Shown piece after piece: positions 22,751 through 29,917 of a stretch of 43,694 bases of DNA. The DNA lies in the IMG/VR virus record IMGVR_UViG_3300045902_000713, positions 1 to 43,694 of that record; one strand, given 5' to 3'. The position numbers and the translations under genes are program-made. Every line of letters begins with the position of its first letter. The stretch's first letter is position 1. The notes beneath the pieces are model-generated. The model saw nothing but the letters and a program-made list of their open reading frames with translations, did no database searches and had not been told where the DNA came from. The stretch comes from a virus.

Positions 22751-23320
22751 ATGTACGCGGCAATACCTTACCAAACGAGCCTGCCACCTGGCCTCGCGAC
22801 CGTCGAGACTAGAACCGAGATCCTTAAGTATGGGGACATTTGCCCTGGGTGCCTCAAGGATAACCCAGGGGATTCATACGATGGGTGGGCTTCCGAGACA
22901 TGGATCCTGCTAGAGGCGGAAGAGTTCAGCGGGGACCAGCTGGATGCCATAGCGGATGCGGGTGGCGTTATATTCGACAGCGAGGAGGAAGTCCGTGAAT
23001 GGCAAGGCGGCCCATTTATCGATGGCCGGTGCACTTCGCTTGCCGTCAACCTGGATTTGGATTTGGGCGTCCCCATTGCCACATTCTACTCCACGCTGGG
23101 GGCCTTAAGTGGTGCCGCACTGGCCCTTGAGAGGCTAAGCGGGGTGGGTTGGGTAGAGGTTGGGGGGGAAATTGCGGATGGACGCATTACCCCTTACGCA
23201 ATGCTGGACTACACGCTTTCCCCGGTTTGCGGGGCACACCAATACCGCGTTGTTGTGTCGTACCCGGATACAACAATAGACGTTTTGTGTGAAGCTGTTG
23301 GCAACTTTGGCGAATGTTAA
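22751..23320 (+). CDS. Hypothetical protein, 189 aa
   Basis: ATG 22751 follows the lectin gene by 2 bp. The first half is acidic, with CPGCLKDNPGDSYDGW (a Cys-x2-Cys) and EEFSGDQLDAIADAGG. The second half looks beta-sandwich-like (LGALSGAALALERLSGVGW, HQYRVVVSYPDTTIDVLCEAVG), similar in texture to immunoglobulin or fibronectin-type repeats. Together with the neighbours it probably belongs to a surface appendage. No confident family. Confidence 0.5.
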   Translation: MYAAIPYQTSLPPGLATVETRTEILKYGDICPGCLKDNPGDSYDGWASETWILLEAEEFSGDQLDAIADAGGVIFDSEEEVREWQGGPFIDGRCTSLAVNLDLDLGVPIATFYSTLGALSGAALALERLSGVGWVEVGGEIADGRITPYAMLDYTLSPVCGAHQYRVVVSYPDTTIDVLCEAVGNFGEC

Positions 23321-23332
23321 CCAGGTGCTGGA

Positions 23333-23674
23333 ATGGAAAAGCCGGAATTGGGGACTGACATTGGGATGGTGGTGGCTGTAGCGGCCATTGTGCTGTCGGT
23401 CGCCACCCCTTTGATTACGTCAATTGTCACCGGGAAGGCCACCGCGCACAAGCTATCCCGGCTTGAGGAGGACCTCCTTAACTCAAGGCTGGAGGCCGTC
23501 GCCGCAAAAGGGCGGTCCGAGGCTTTAGAGGAAGGGCTTGCCAGGCTTGAGAAACAGCAGGATATAATGCACGTTGAGCAAAAGCAGTTCCAGGCGGAGC
23601 AGCGGCAGGCCGCCATAGACTTGCAGAAGCAGATTAGCCGCATACTTGAGCGAATCCCCCAGCTTGCAAAATGA
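23333..23674 (+). CDS. Membrane-anchored coiled-coil protein of the lysis cassette, 113 aa
   Basis: One hydrophobic segment (residues about 11-30, GMVVAVAAIVLSVATPLIT) is followed by about 75 residues of heptad-patterned, charged helix rich in Glu, Gln, Lys and Ala. This is the architecture of XhlA-type haemolysin-like proteins and of i-spanins (Rz). It overlaps the next gene by ATGA at 23671. Next to a holin-like protein and an endolysin, a role in lysis of the inner membrane or in envelope bridging is a reasonable inference. No outer lipoprotein partner (Rz1) was found. Confidence 0.55.
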   Translation: MEKPELGTDIGMVVAVAAIVLSVATPLITSIVTGKATAHKLSRLEEDLLNSRLEAVAAKGRSEALEEGLARLEKQQDIMHVEQKQFQAEQRQAAIDLQKQISRILERIPQLAK

Positions 23675-23922
23675 GGACAAACGGTTTTTTGGTTGATTCG
23701 GCTGGCAACAAAAGCCACAAGCGGCTACTGTCTTGCGCATGCGTGTTTGTTGGGCTCGGGATGGGCGCGGCCACGCCGTGGGTTGGGTATTCCGAGACGC
23801 TTGTGGAGATGACGCTGCTCTTTGGCCTTTCGCTTGCCGGGGCCACGATGGCGGAACGACCGCGCTTGCCCATCGCTGGGGGGGATGATGGCGCCCCCAA
23901 TGGCGGGGGCGCGCCGCAGTAG
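23671..23922 (+). CDS. Holin-like membrane protein, 83 aa
   Basis: Two hydrophobic segments at residues about 20-36 (LSCACVFVGLGMGAATP) and 43-60 (LVEMTLLFGLSLAGATM) sit between a polar, basic N-terminus and a Gly/Pro/Asp tail. Size and two-helix hairpin fit a class II holin. It starts inside the stop of the coiled-coil gene (ATGA) and precedes the endolysin, with one regulator between. The 3' end of the coding region contains a GC-rich hairpin. Holin function is inferred from context. Confidence 0.55.
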   Translation: MRTNGFLVDSAGNKSHKRLLSCACVFVGLGMGAATPWVGYSETLVEMTLLFGLSLAGATMAERPRLPIAGGDDGAPNGGGAPQ

Positions 23923-23935
23923 GCTCGTTTTTTTT
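23891..23935 (+). terminator. Possible terminator after the holin-like gene
   Basis: An 8-bp GC stem GCGCCCCC (23891-23898) / GGGGGCGC (23905-23912) lies within the last codons of the gene, and a T-run of eight or nine starts about 15 bp later near 23927. The distance from stem to T-run is longer than in classical terminators, so function is uncertain. Confidence 0.35.
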
Positions 23936-23945
23936 GCAAAACAAC

Positions 23946-23976
23946 TTGCTTTTGTAAAGCGAAGTTTACATCTTTG
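23946..23976 (+). promoter_or_regulatory. Probable promoter of the XRE regulator/endolysin pair
   Basis: TTG at 23946-23948, 20 bp, then CATCTTTG at 23969-23976, one mismatch (C for T) from TAnnTTTG. The ATG at 23984 starts 8 bp after the box, giving almost no leader. The AT-rich gap at 23925-23983 supports a control region. Confidence 0.45.
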
Positions 23977-23983
23977 CCTTTGT

Positions 23984-24229
23984 ATGAGGCTAGACACGGT
24001 GAACTTCGCCAAAAGGGTAAGGGCAGCCCGGGGAGGCGTTGGCTATACGCAGGCCGACTTGGCCAAGTTAATGGGCGTTAGCCGGATAACCGTGGCCAAT
24101 GTGGAGGCTGGGTGCATCCCATCCCTGCCTGTTTATATGTGGCTATGCGGGTGGCTTGGGGAGCCCCCGCCGTTTGCCAAGCCGCAAACACCCCCCACCC
24201 AAGACCCAAAGACTTACGGCGATGCGTAA
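23984..24229 (+). CDS. XRE-family helix-turn-helix regulator, 81 aa
   Basis: A clear Cro/CI-type HTH: FAKRVRAARGGVGYTQADLAKLMGVS...ITVANVEAG, with helix 2 TQADLAKLM near residues 22-30 and recognition helix RITVANVEAG near 34-43. The rest is a short helical segment and a Pro-rich tail. It would bind DNA as a dimer. It sits between the holin-like gene and the endolysin, overlaps the endolysin start by 8 bp, and has its own probable promoter. Control of lysis timing or of lysogeny is possible. It is the best repressor candidate in the window. Confidence 0.8.
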   Translation: MRLDTVNFAKRVRAARGGVGYTQADLAKLMGVSRITVANVEAGCIPSLPVYMWLCGWLGEPPPFAKPQTPPTQDPKTYGDA

Positions 24230-24764
24230 CCCAGCCATTTCAATCCCGCTTGCAGCCCTATGGCTTGCCGGCATCTTTTGCGTTTCCGTGCTGTTGCAAG
24301 GCACCGCCACCCCACCCACAATGTGGCACGGCGTTATGCCTGCCAACCCAGCCCCCCACACCCACACAATGTGCGGCGGCTCTGTGGACACGGCCACCAC
24401 TATGGCCGGGTACTTGCGCCTGCATTCCGTCCCATACCCTGAAATGTTTGCCAGGGTGGCTTGGGGGGAGACAAACTTCGGCACGCAAGGCGTGGGGTTA
24501 ATGGGGAACCTGTTTGGCATGCGCTGCCACGACCGAGATACGCAGTGTGGGTGCGCATACGGGTACGGGATTTACCTTAGCCACGTTGACGCAATATGCG
24601 ACCTGGCCGATTGGTGCATGATGGCCCCGCCCCTTGAAGGGGAAACAGGCTACCAGTATTTGGCGCGGCGTGGCTGGCAGCCATGCGAGCTTATGCCTGG
24701 GTACATTGCCTACCTGGAAACGCTTGTTTTTGCCGACACCATAAGGTGGGCCCCCAACTTATAA
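24222..24764 (+). CDS. Glucosaminidase-type endolysin with N-terminal membrane anchor, 180 aa
   Basis: Residues about 5-25 (ISIPLAALWLAGIFCVSVLL) form a signal-anchor or signal-arrest segment. The catalytic part resembles the FlgJ-like N-acetylglucosaminidase family: ARVAWGETNFGT with candidate catalytic Glu83, GNLFGMRCH near residues 93-101, YLSHVDAICDLADW, and the closing YQYLARRGW...YIAYLETL pattern. It would cleave the glycan strands of peptidoglycan. Small size fits a single-domain lysin. Export by the host Sec pathway through the anchor would make holin-triggered release optional. It overlaps the regulator gene by 8 bp. Confidence 0.72.
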   Translation: MRNPAISIPLAALWLAGIFCVSVLLQGTATPPTMWHGVMPANPAPHTHTMCGGSVDTATTMAGYLRLHSVPYPEMFARVAWGETNFGTQGVGLMGNLFGMRCHDRDTQCGCAYGYGIYLSHVDAICDLADWCMMAPPLEGETGYQYLARRGWQPCELMPGYIAYLETLVFADTIRWAPNL

Positions 24765-24777
24765 CCCGACAAAACCA

Positions 24778-25260
24778 ATGACTTTCAGAGAGTATACCGC
24801 CAACAGCAGGCAGTTCATTGTGTATGAAGAGGGGGCTTCCCTCTTAACAGATGCCGGCCAACCATACCCGTTCCCCCCACACTTAATGTACGTTGGGCTC
24901 CAGCTGGCCAACGAGTATATCGAATACCTTGAGGCCAAGCGTTCCGGCGGGGATGAATATTCTGAACTTGGCGACTTGTGGTGGTACGCGGCGCGGCTGT
25001 GCGAATTCTTTGGGACGGACCCGGATATTGTGGGTGGCAGCGATGCCCCATTGATGGAGTGCGTTAAAAAGGTCTCGTCCAAAATAGCCAAAAGCTACAG
25101 GGCCCGCACCCCACTCCTTTTGGAGGGCGATGTTGTGCAGCTTGTGCGCGCCATCGTTGACGCGTGCGCAGAGGGGGGGCACGATGTTGAGGGCATCTGG
25201 ACCGCAAACCTGCTAAAGCTAGGGAAACGGAAAGCGGATGGCACCATCCAAACACGTTGA
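24778..25260 (+). CDS. MazG-like nucleotide pyrophosphohydrolase, 160 aa
   Basis: It matches the all-alpha NTP pyrophosphatase pattern. A central helix pair carries NEYIEYLEAKR then EYSELGDLWWYAARLCEFFG (residues about 61-80), corresponding to E-x2-E...E-x2-D metal ligands. After about 60 residues comes IWTANLLKLGKRKADG, the family's N-x2-KL-x2-R ending. Such enzymes hydrolyse non-canonical NTPs or alarmones such as ppGpp. In phages they may adjust nucleotide pools or starvation signalling. It lies late in the genome after the lysin, and the next gene overlaps its end. Confidence 0.72.
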   Translation: MTFREYTANSRQFIVYEEGASLLTDAGQPYPFPPHLMYVGLQLANEYIEYLEAKRSGGDEYSELGDLWWYAARLCEFFGTDPDIVGGSDAPLMECVKKVSSKIAKSYRARTPLLLEGDVVQLVRAIVDACAEGGHDVEGIWTANLLKLGKRKADGTIQTR

Positions 25261-25540
25261 ACAACTTACTACGGGTATGAGGTACTTCACGCACAGGAAC
25301 AAGGCCGGCAGGGACCTGCTTGTTGCATCGCCGGCATACGCAAGCGAAAACCCAATAGCCTGCTACAGAATTAGGTGGGAAGACTACAAGGAGAAGAAAT
25401 GGGTGCTGGACTACGATTCGTACCTTGAGCTAAGGCCCGCAAACGGGGTTAGCGGGTATTACGAGGTAGGGTCTGGCAAGCCAGGGCGGCACTGGGTGGA
25501 AGTCGATGCGGTTAAAGCAATGGCGATACTTGTGCGATGA
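25238..25540 (+). CDS. Hypothetical protein, 100 aa
   Basis: Two starts are possible: ATG 25238, overlapping the MazG gene by 23 bp, or ATG 25277 (87 aa), which follows the stop. The body is a compact beta/alpha protein (RYFTHRNKAGRDLLVA, CYRIRWEDYKEKKWVLDYDSYLELRP), rich in aromatic residues. The end overlaps the next start (ATGATC at 25537). I do not recognise it. It belongs to a run of three small unknown genes between MazG and GroES. Confidence 0.55.
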   Translation: MAPSKHVEQLTTGMRYFTHRNKAGRDLLVASPAYASENPIACYRIRWEDYKEKKWVLDYDSYLELRPANGVSGYYEVGSGKPGRHWVEVDAVKAMAILVR

Positions 25541-25833
25541 TCCCATATTCGGATTACGACAAACTGTGCGCAAGCCTTGGGGCAACCCCAGGAATGGGAC
25601 GGGTGCGCATGGCCAAGGTATTTGGCGGCACAATTGCTGAAATGGAGTACCGCATAACCTACCTAAGGGGGCGCGTTGATGTTTGGGCCGTCCGCACTGG
25701 CCCCAATGCGCAACCCACCACGGATGGGGTTAAGGTTCTTACGGCATTTGCCATTGGCGACCTTGCCCCAATATGCGCGCACATACGAAAGTGCGCAACC
25801 GCAAGGCTCCCGTTCGGTGGGGATGCCAATTAA
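25537..25833 (+). CDS. Hypothetical protein, 98 aa
   Basis: ATG 25537 overlaps the preceding TGA (ATGA). Residues 1-50 are mixed, with a GATPGMGRVRMAKVFGG stretch that looks like a small HTH or nucleotide-loop-like turn but lacks a GKS/T. The second half is beta then helix (LTAFAIGDLAPICAHIRKCATARLP). No membrane segment or signal. Function unknown. Linked by overlap to its neighbour and probably co-translated. Confidence 0.5.
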   Translation: MIPYSDYDKLCASLGATPGMGRVRMAKVFGGTIAEMEYRITYLRGRVDVWAVRTGPNAQPTTDGVKVLTAFAIGDLAPICAHIRKCATARLPFGGDAN

Positions 25834-25851
25834 CCCACACAACAAGTCACA

Positions 25852-26199
25852 ATGCCAAACCCACACCACAACAGAAGGCGGGCAGCGGGTGCAAACCGAA
25901 CCGCCAAAACCTACAAGCTGCGGACCCCGCTAACGCCCGAGCAAGTGGAGTCCGTCCACATTAGCCGTTTCCTGGCCCTTGCCCATTGCACGGCCATAGA
26001 TATGGCCCTGCACGATGGGATAAGTTGGGAACTTATGAACCCAGATGAGCAGCGGGTGTGGAAGCACATAAAGCGGGTGAAGGACGAGATAATGAAGAGG
26101 TACACGGCAGGCATGCCCGAGTCCGAGCTTGACCAGCTGGAGGAGTTCGCGGGCGAGCTGTATGCCGCTTCCATGCGGTGCATCCACCGGGAGCACTAA
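25852..26199 (+). CDS. Hypothetical helical protein, 115 aa
   Basis: ATG 25852 after AAGTCACA. The N-terminal 20 residues are basic and Asn-rich (PNPHHNRRRAAGANRTAK). The remainder is helical, with a possible helical bundle (PEQVESVHISRFLALAHC, EQRVWKHIKRVKDEIMKRY, ELDQLEEFAGELYAASM). A nucleic-acid contact is conceivable from the basic head but unproven. It precedes the GroES gene, which has its own -7 box in the gap. Confidence 0.5.
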   Translation: MPNPHHNRRRAAGANRTAKTYKLRTPLTPEQVESVHISRFLALAHCTAIDMALHDGISWELMNPDEQRVWKHIKRVKDEIMKRYTAGMPESELDQLEEFAGELYAASMRCIHREH

Positions 26200-26214
26200 C
26201 TAGTTGTGGGTTTG

Positions 26215-26222
26215 TATATTTG
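26215..26222 (+). promoter_or_regulatory. -7 promoter box before the GroES-like gene
   Basis: TATATTTG, exact TAnnTTTG, in the 47-bp gap and 25 bp before the ATG at 26247. The expected upstream TTG at 19-21 bp is absent (nearest TTG copies are too close), so strength is uncertain. Confidence 0.5.
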
Positions 26223-26246
26223 CAACGCACCCAATACGCAACACAA

Positions 26247-26633
26247 ATGGCAACATTGAAAGACACACCAATACCAAGCATCGTTTTGCGGGATCCAATT
26301 GCATCTGGGCAGGATGGCGCAAGGCCGGAGGCTGAATTCTCGCCGGCCCCCAAATTCACCCCTGTCGCGCTTGGCGAGAAGCTGGTTGTTCGGCATAAGT
26401 ACGTCGGCCTAACCAAGACGGAGGAGGGGCTGATACTGCCAGCCGAGACGGCCGCCGCCCCGGCTATTAGCGAGGTGGTTTCAATAGGCGTCTTTGCCAA
26501 GGAGAAGCTGGGCGGGGCCCTAAGCGTAGGGGATTTGGTTGCGCACAGGAAGCAGTCCGGGGCCCCAGTGCCTTGGTTTGGGGAGACGCTCACCGTCCTT
26601 ATGCCGCAGGACGTGCTGTTCAAGGCCGAATAG
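26247..26633 (+). CDS. GroES-like cochaperonin, 128 aa
   Basis: Residues about 40-128 follow the GroES chaperonin-10 pattern: ALGEKLVVRHKYVGLTKTEEGLILPAE (start strand, mobile-loop region, roof turn), then EVVSIGVFAKEKL, SVGDLVAHRKQSG and a final VLMPQDVLFKAE. It would cap host GroEL during folding of phage proteins, as T4 gp31 does. An N-terminal extension of about 40 residues is absent from bacterial GroES (about 95 aa). No GroEL gene lies in the window. It ends tail-to-tail with the minus-strand operon 6 bp away, near a CCTAGG palindrome. Confidence 0.75.
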   Translation: MATLKDTPIPSIVLRDPIASGQDGARPEAEFSPAPKFTPVALGEKLVVRHKYVGLTKTEEGLILPAETAAAPAISEVVSIGVFAKEKLGGALSVGDLVAHRKQSGAPVPWFGETLTVLMPQDVLFKAE

Positions 26634-26639
26634 CCTAGG

Positions 26640-27410
26640 CTAGGTAAGCCCGTTCCTGATGGCTGCGCTTTCCTGCGAGAACCCTTGGTAGTCGGGGGAC
26701 GACTTGAAGTACAGCGCCACGGCCCTGTTGACTATCTCGTTGTGCCTGTATGCGGGGAACCCACAGTCAACGTCGGCTGGCGTGGCGACGTACCCAGGCT
26801 GCGCCGACCAGTCCGATGCCTCCTGCGCCGTGTTCTGTATCTGGATCCCCCAAGGAAGTTTTAGGTACCTTATGTAGAGCCGGTATTTCCTGTCGTTGGG
26901 GTATATCCGCAGCCCGCTTGTTTGCTGGGGGCCGCCAGGGTTTGCGTTATCCATTACCCAGTATGGGGCGTACCAAATTGGCCCCCATACCGGGCGCGTA
27001 ATGGAGTTGCGCAGCGTGGCCACAAGCTCCGAGTCCCGTAGGTATTTTGGTTCGCAGTAAGGCGGCTCCCCGTTGCACCCGTCTGTGACTATCCCCAGCT
27101 CTGTCACGATTTGCAGCCCTTGCGGGAATGGCCAGAACCCCTTGTTGTTTGTTTCCGGGTTCGGGGAGTTCTGCGGGGATGGCAGCGTTACCTCGAAAGG
27201 GGCCAAGTCCGTGGCGAACTTAAACTCCTTTTGGTAGGAAACAGGCGGTGGGGCCTCACCCCGCTTCCCGTGGTCCGGGTACATTAGCTCGTTCCACAGC
27301 TGCACCTGCGCCCTGTCCAGCCACTCGGCCACCTTCCACGTGCGCAAGTCGCCGGTATAGGCGGAATTTGCCAAGTCCAAGAAGGCGTAGTACATTTCCG
27401 TCGCTGTCAT
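26640..27410 (-). CDS. Connector/ring protein candidate (P22 gp4-like position), 256 aa
   Basis: It begins MTATEMYYAFLDLANSA and continues EWLDRAQVQLWNELM, a pattern of connector proteins in podoviruses of Bacteroidota, where an N-terminal helix pair is followed by beta sheets. The end (YRHNEIVNRAVALYFKSSPD) is a helical closing segment seen also in the plus-strand protein at 29918. This suits a head-tail adaptor ring binding the portal. Last gene of a four-gene minus-strand operon. The family call is an inference from pattern and context. Confidence 0.55.
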   Translation of the reverse strand: MTATEMYYAFLDLANSAYTGDLRTWKVAEWLDRAQVQLWNELMYPDHGKRGEAPPPVSYQKEFKFATDLAPFEVTLPSPQNSPNPETNNKGFWPFPQGLQIVTELGIVTDGCNGEPPYCEPKYLRDSELVATLRNSITRPVWGPIWYAPYWVMDNANPGGPQQTSGLRIYPNDRKYRLYIRYLKLPWGIQIQNTAQEASDWSAQPGYVATPADVDCGFPAYRHNEIVNRAVALYFKSSPDYQGFSQESAAIRNGLT

Positions 27411-27419
27411 CCCGTAGCC

Positions 27420-28052
27420 CTAGGTTATTGTGGTTTCGACAAAGTACGTGAAGTGCCCGCGCAGGTTTGGGAAGCTGGTGGATGTGGTGGTGAGGATCAC
27501 CGTCCCGTCTTGCGCGATGGAGTAGGCCCCGCAGTCAAGGGGCCAAGGGGAATTGGCAAGCAGCTGTTTCAGGGACGTGCCGTTTGGCGAGCTTGCGTTT
27601 GTTCCCGTGGCGTATATGCTGCTTGGGGTGAAGTTTGCCCCCAGAACCCCTAGCACAATGTTCACCCCCGCCACCCCGTAGGAAATGAACCCCCCCCTCA
27701 AAGAAACGAATGCCGTGTTGCCAACCCGCCGGGCCTCTATGCTTGGGGCCCCGTTTGCGGTTGGGGTGGGGGATAGGGTGGGGTTAAGGAGCAGTAGCGT
27801 TTCATTTGTGATGGGTATTGTCTCCTCCGCGCTAACAGACTGTACGCACTCGAGTATGTATTCGCACGACGGTTTGTACGGCGGCGGGGCGCATACCCAT
27901 TGCCCAAGGCTGCTGTCCCACAGCAGTATGGATGTTTCCTTTGGGCTGCAAGGGGGTGGGGGGAACTCCCCGCAACAATTTTCCTGCTTCCGGCAGGCTG
28001 GGCGGGCGAAAGGGGATGGGGCCCCACAAGGTTTCTTTTTATGGCACGGCAT
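27420..28052 (-). CDS. Cys/Pro-rich head with beta-rich tail, appendage candidate, 210 aa
   Basis: ATG 28052 (MPCHKKKPCGAPSPF). Residues 1-75 are basic and rich in Cys and Pro, with nine cysteines. Residues 80-210 are beta-type (NTAFVSLRGGFISYGVAGVNIVLG, DGTVILTTTSTSFPN), like the C-terminal domains of phage fibres. Stop and next start are 9 bp apart. It may be a small fibre or adaptor whose Cys-rich head binds metal or forms disulfides. Family not recognised. Confidence 0.5.
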   Translation of the reverse strand: MPCHKKKPCGAPSPFARPACRKQENCCGEFPPPPCSPKETSILLWDSSLGQWVCAPPPYKPSCEYILECVQSVSAEETIPITNETLLLLNPTLSPTPTANGAPSIEARRVGNTAFVSLRGGFISYGVAGVNIVLGVLGANFTPSSIYATGTNASSPNGTSLKQLLANSPWPLDCGAYSIAQDGTVILTTTSTSFPNLRGHFTYFVETTIT

Positions 28053-28082
28053 GGCTGTTCGGTTTAGGTTACGTATGTAGTT

Positions 28083-28541
28083 TCATTTTGGGTTCCCAGT
28101 GTAAACGCCCCCACCCCCATTTGTTGGGCGTTGGGATGTGCCCGCCATCGTGTTGCCATTGCTGGAATGCCCAACATGGCCAACCCCCCCGCATGCGTTC
28201 GTTTCGGCAAGCCGCCTCAACTTGCGCAATGCCTTGGCCACTGGGTGGCAATGGCACGCGCCTGCAAGTATGGCCGCGCCAAGGGCAAGCCCAACGCCTG
28301 TCTGCTGCGTCGCCTTGGCCTTTGGCGTCCACCCCATTTTGGCCTGCGCAACGGCGCATAGGTGGAGGGCGGCGGCGGCTGTCTCGGCCTCGCATACGTC
28401 CTCGTTGCCGCAAGGGGCGCCCTGCGGCGGGATGGTGTGCGATGGGCACACGGGCCTTGGGGCGGCGCAGCATGGTTTGCGCGGTGGGGACGGGCGGCAT
28501 CCGCAAGGGAGCGTGTAGGGGGCGAACCAAATGTTTTGCAT
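28083..28541 (-). CDS. Cys-rich protein with hydrophobic segment, 152 aa
   Basis: ATG 28541 lies 7 bp after the upstream gene's stop, which favours this frame over two other long minus-strand frames in the same place. The first 65 residues contain about 13 Cys in short-spaced pairs (YTLPCGCRPSPPRKPCC). A hydrophobic stretch follows (TGVGLALGAAILAGACHC near residues 81-98), then a basic and Gly/Asn-rich tail. It could be a virion protein anchored in the membrane during entry, or a disulfide-linked appendage. No family known to me. Confidence 0.5.
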   Translation of the reverse strand: MQNIWFAPYTLPCGCRPSPPRKPCCAAPRPVCPSHTIPPQGAPCGNEDVCEAETAAAALHLCAVAQAKMGWTPKAKATQQTGVGLALGAAILAGACHCHPVAKALRKLRRLAETNACGGVGHVGHSSNGNTMAGTSQRPTNGGGGVYTGNPK

Positions 28542-28548
28542 ACCTTGG

Positions 28549-29838
28549 CTAGCAACGGGTTACGGGGGCGCACGGATTGTTTGTCAGGAAGTCCACCTTT
28601 GCCTTGGCCAGCATCTCTTTTGCCCCGTTATAGTCGCCTTCCGCCAGTACCACGCGCACCGCCTGCATCGCCGCAAATATGCGCGCGCTTTCCGGGAAGC
28701 ACGGGGATTCGGAGCACCCGGCGGATTCCTTCACATAGGCGCGCTCAAGCCTTTTCTGGAGCATAGGCATCCACGCGTCGCATACGCGGTCGGATATGGC
28801 CACTTCGGTTTCTTCCCCAACGATAGGCACTGTGCTGGTGGTGATGGAAGCGGTGGATGATGCGGTGCAGGTGGTGCCATCTAAAGCGCATTCCTCTAGG
28901 GTTATGGTTAGGAGGTCGACCGAATAGGCGTCAATGAACGTCTGCGTGAGGTATAGGTACACCCCGTCCGCGTTCGGCGTTGCAAACGCGTCGTCTGGGG
29001 ATGCGCCAAGTATTGCAATGGCGTTGTTTATCCCGGCGGCCAATGCGATGGACGCTTCCTGCACGCTGGCCCCCACCGATACGGGTATGGCCGGGATGGA
29101 CGTCCCAAGGAACCTATAGAGGGTGTTGATGGGGGTGGCGAACGCCCCGTCAAACATAAATATAACCCTATATATGTTTGGCCTGTTGAAGGCGTACGAC
29201 AGGATTGCGCACACAATCGTGTCCTCGTCCACGCATGCCCCGACCGAATCCTCCCCTTCCTGTAGGTTGCCGACGTTTTCGGTGACAGTGGTGGATTCGA
29301 ACGTCGGGTCCGTGCCCTCGCTTGGCTCCACGTCCAGATCGTAAACAAGCGGTATCCCGGGGTACGTCGACCGGATGGAAAGCCAGCACTCGGAAGGGCT
29401 GCACGGCGACGTCCCAAGCTGGAGTTCAAACATCGGCTGGCACCCAAGCGAGTTTAGGGCTTCCAGGTATTTGGCGTACAGCGCGTTGAATATGTTGCGG
29501 ATTGTTTCAATGATGGCCTCCTCCAGGGAGGTCTCCGCATCCTCCGCCACTATATCCGCCTGTGCGACAGTGTGCGTGATAACAACGTCCCCCGCAATTG
29601 GGTCGTGAACCGTTATCGTGTACACCTGCCCAACGGCGTAGGATGTTGGCTGGTCCAGCGTGATTAGCCCGTCAATGGCTAAGCAGTCCACCTGGGCGGT
29701 TGACCCTGTGGTAAGGATGTTGCCGCAGGAGTCGAACGCAAGTATGTTGCGGGATGTGAGCCAGCTTGGGCGGATGTGTGGGCCCGCTTCGGTGACGTCT
29801 GACACGACGAAGCAGCCGCATTCGCCGCCCTGCGCCAT
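28549..29838 (-). CDS. Beta-rich virion protein candidate, 429 aa
   Basis: ATG 29838 (MAQGGECGCF). A GTG at 29874 would add 12 residues (MGAFDC...). The protein has many regular beta segments (YTITVHDPIAGDVVITHTV, LYLTQTFIDAYSVDLLTITL), an acidic middle, scattered cysteines (about 18) and a helical C-terminal domain of about 90 residues (CDAWMPMLQKRLERAYVKES, GDYNGAKEMLAKAKVDFLTN) resembling a tetratricopeptide-like helix pair. It heads the minus-strand operon. A tail or fibre component is likely, though no motif identifies it. Confidence 0.6.
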   Translation of the reverse strand: MAQGGECGCFVVSDVTEAGPHIRPSWLTSRNILAFDSCGNILTTGSTAQVDCLAIDGLITLDQPTSYAVGQVYTITVHDPIAGDVVITHTVAQADIVAEDAETSLEEAIIETIRNIFNALYAKYLEALNSLGCQPMFELQLGTSPCSPSECWLSIRSTYPGIPLVYDLDVEPSEGTDPTFESTTVTENVGNLQEGEDSVGACVDEDTIVCAILSYAFNRPNIYRVIFMFDGAFATPINTLYRFLGTSIPAIPVSVGASVQEASIALAAGINNAIAILGASPDDAFATPNADGVYLYLTQTFIDAYSVDLLTITLEECALDGTTCTASSTASITTSTVPIVGEETEVAISDRVCDAWMPMLQKRLERAYVKESAGCSESPCFPESARIFAAMQAVRVVLAEGDYNGAKEMLAKAKVDFLTNNPCAPVTRC

Positions 29839-29901
29839 GGCTAACTTGGGTGTGGTACAGTCGAAGGCTCCCACTGGCTGTCTTGTTTGGGCGAAGATAC
29901 G

Positions 29902-29909
29902 TATATTTG
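29902..29909 (+). promoter_or_regulatory. -7 box directly before the tail operon
   Basis: TATATTTG, exact match, ending 8 bp before the ATG at 29918, so the transcript would start almost at the start codon. TTG at 29883-29885 is 16 bp upstream, shorter than the usual 19-21, so the -33 element is imperfect. It lies in the divergent gap between the minus operon (ends 29838) and this one. Confidence 0.55.
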
Positions 29910-29917
29910 GGATCTAT

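Noticed and set aside
28069-28573. Other long frames (plus and minus) at the Cys-rich gene
   Set aside because: The frame from ATG 28541 starts 7 bp after the upstream stop and fits the operon; the alternatives overlap neighbours and are Arg/Pro-rich.
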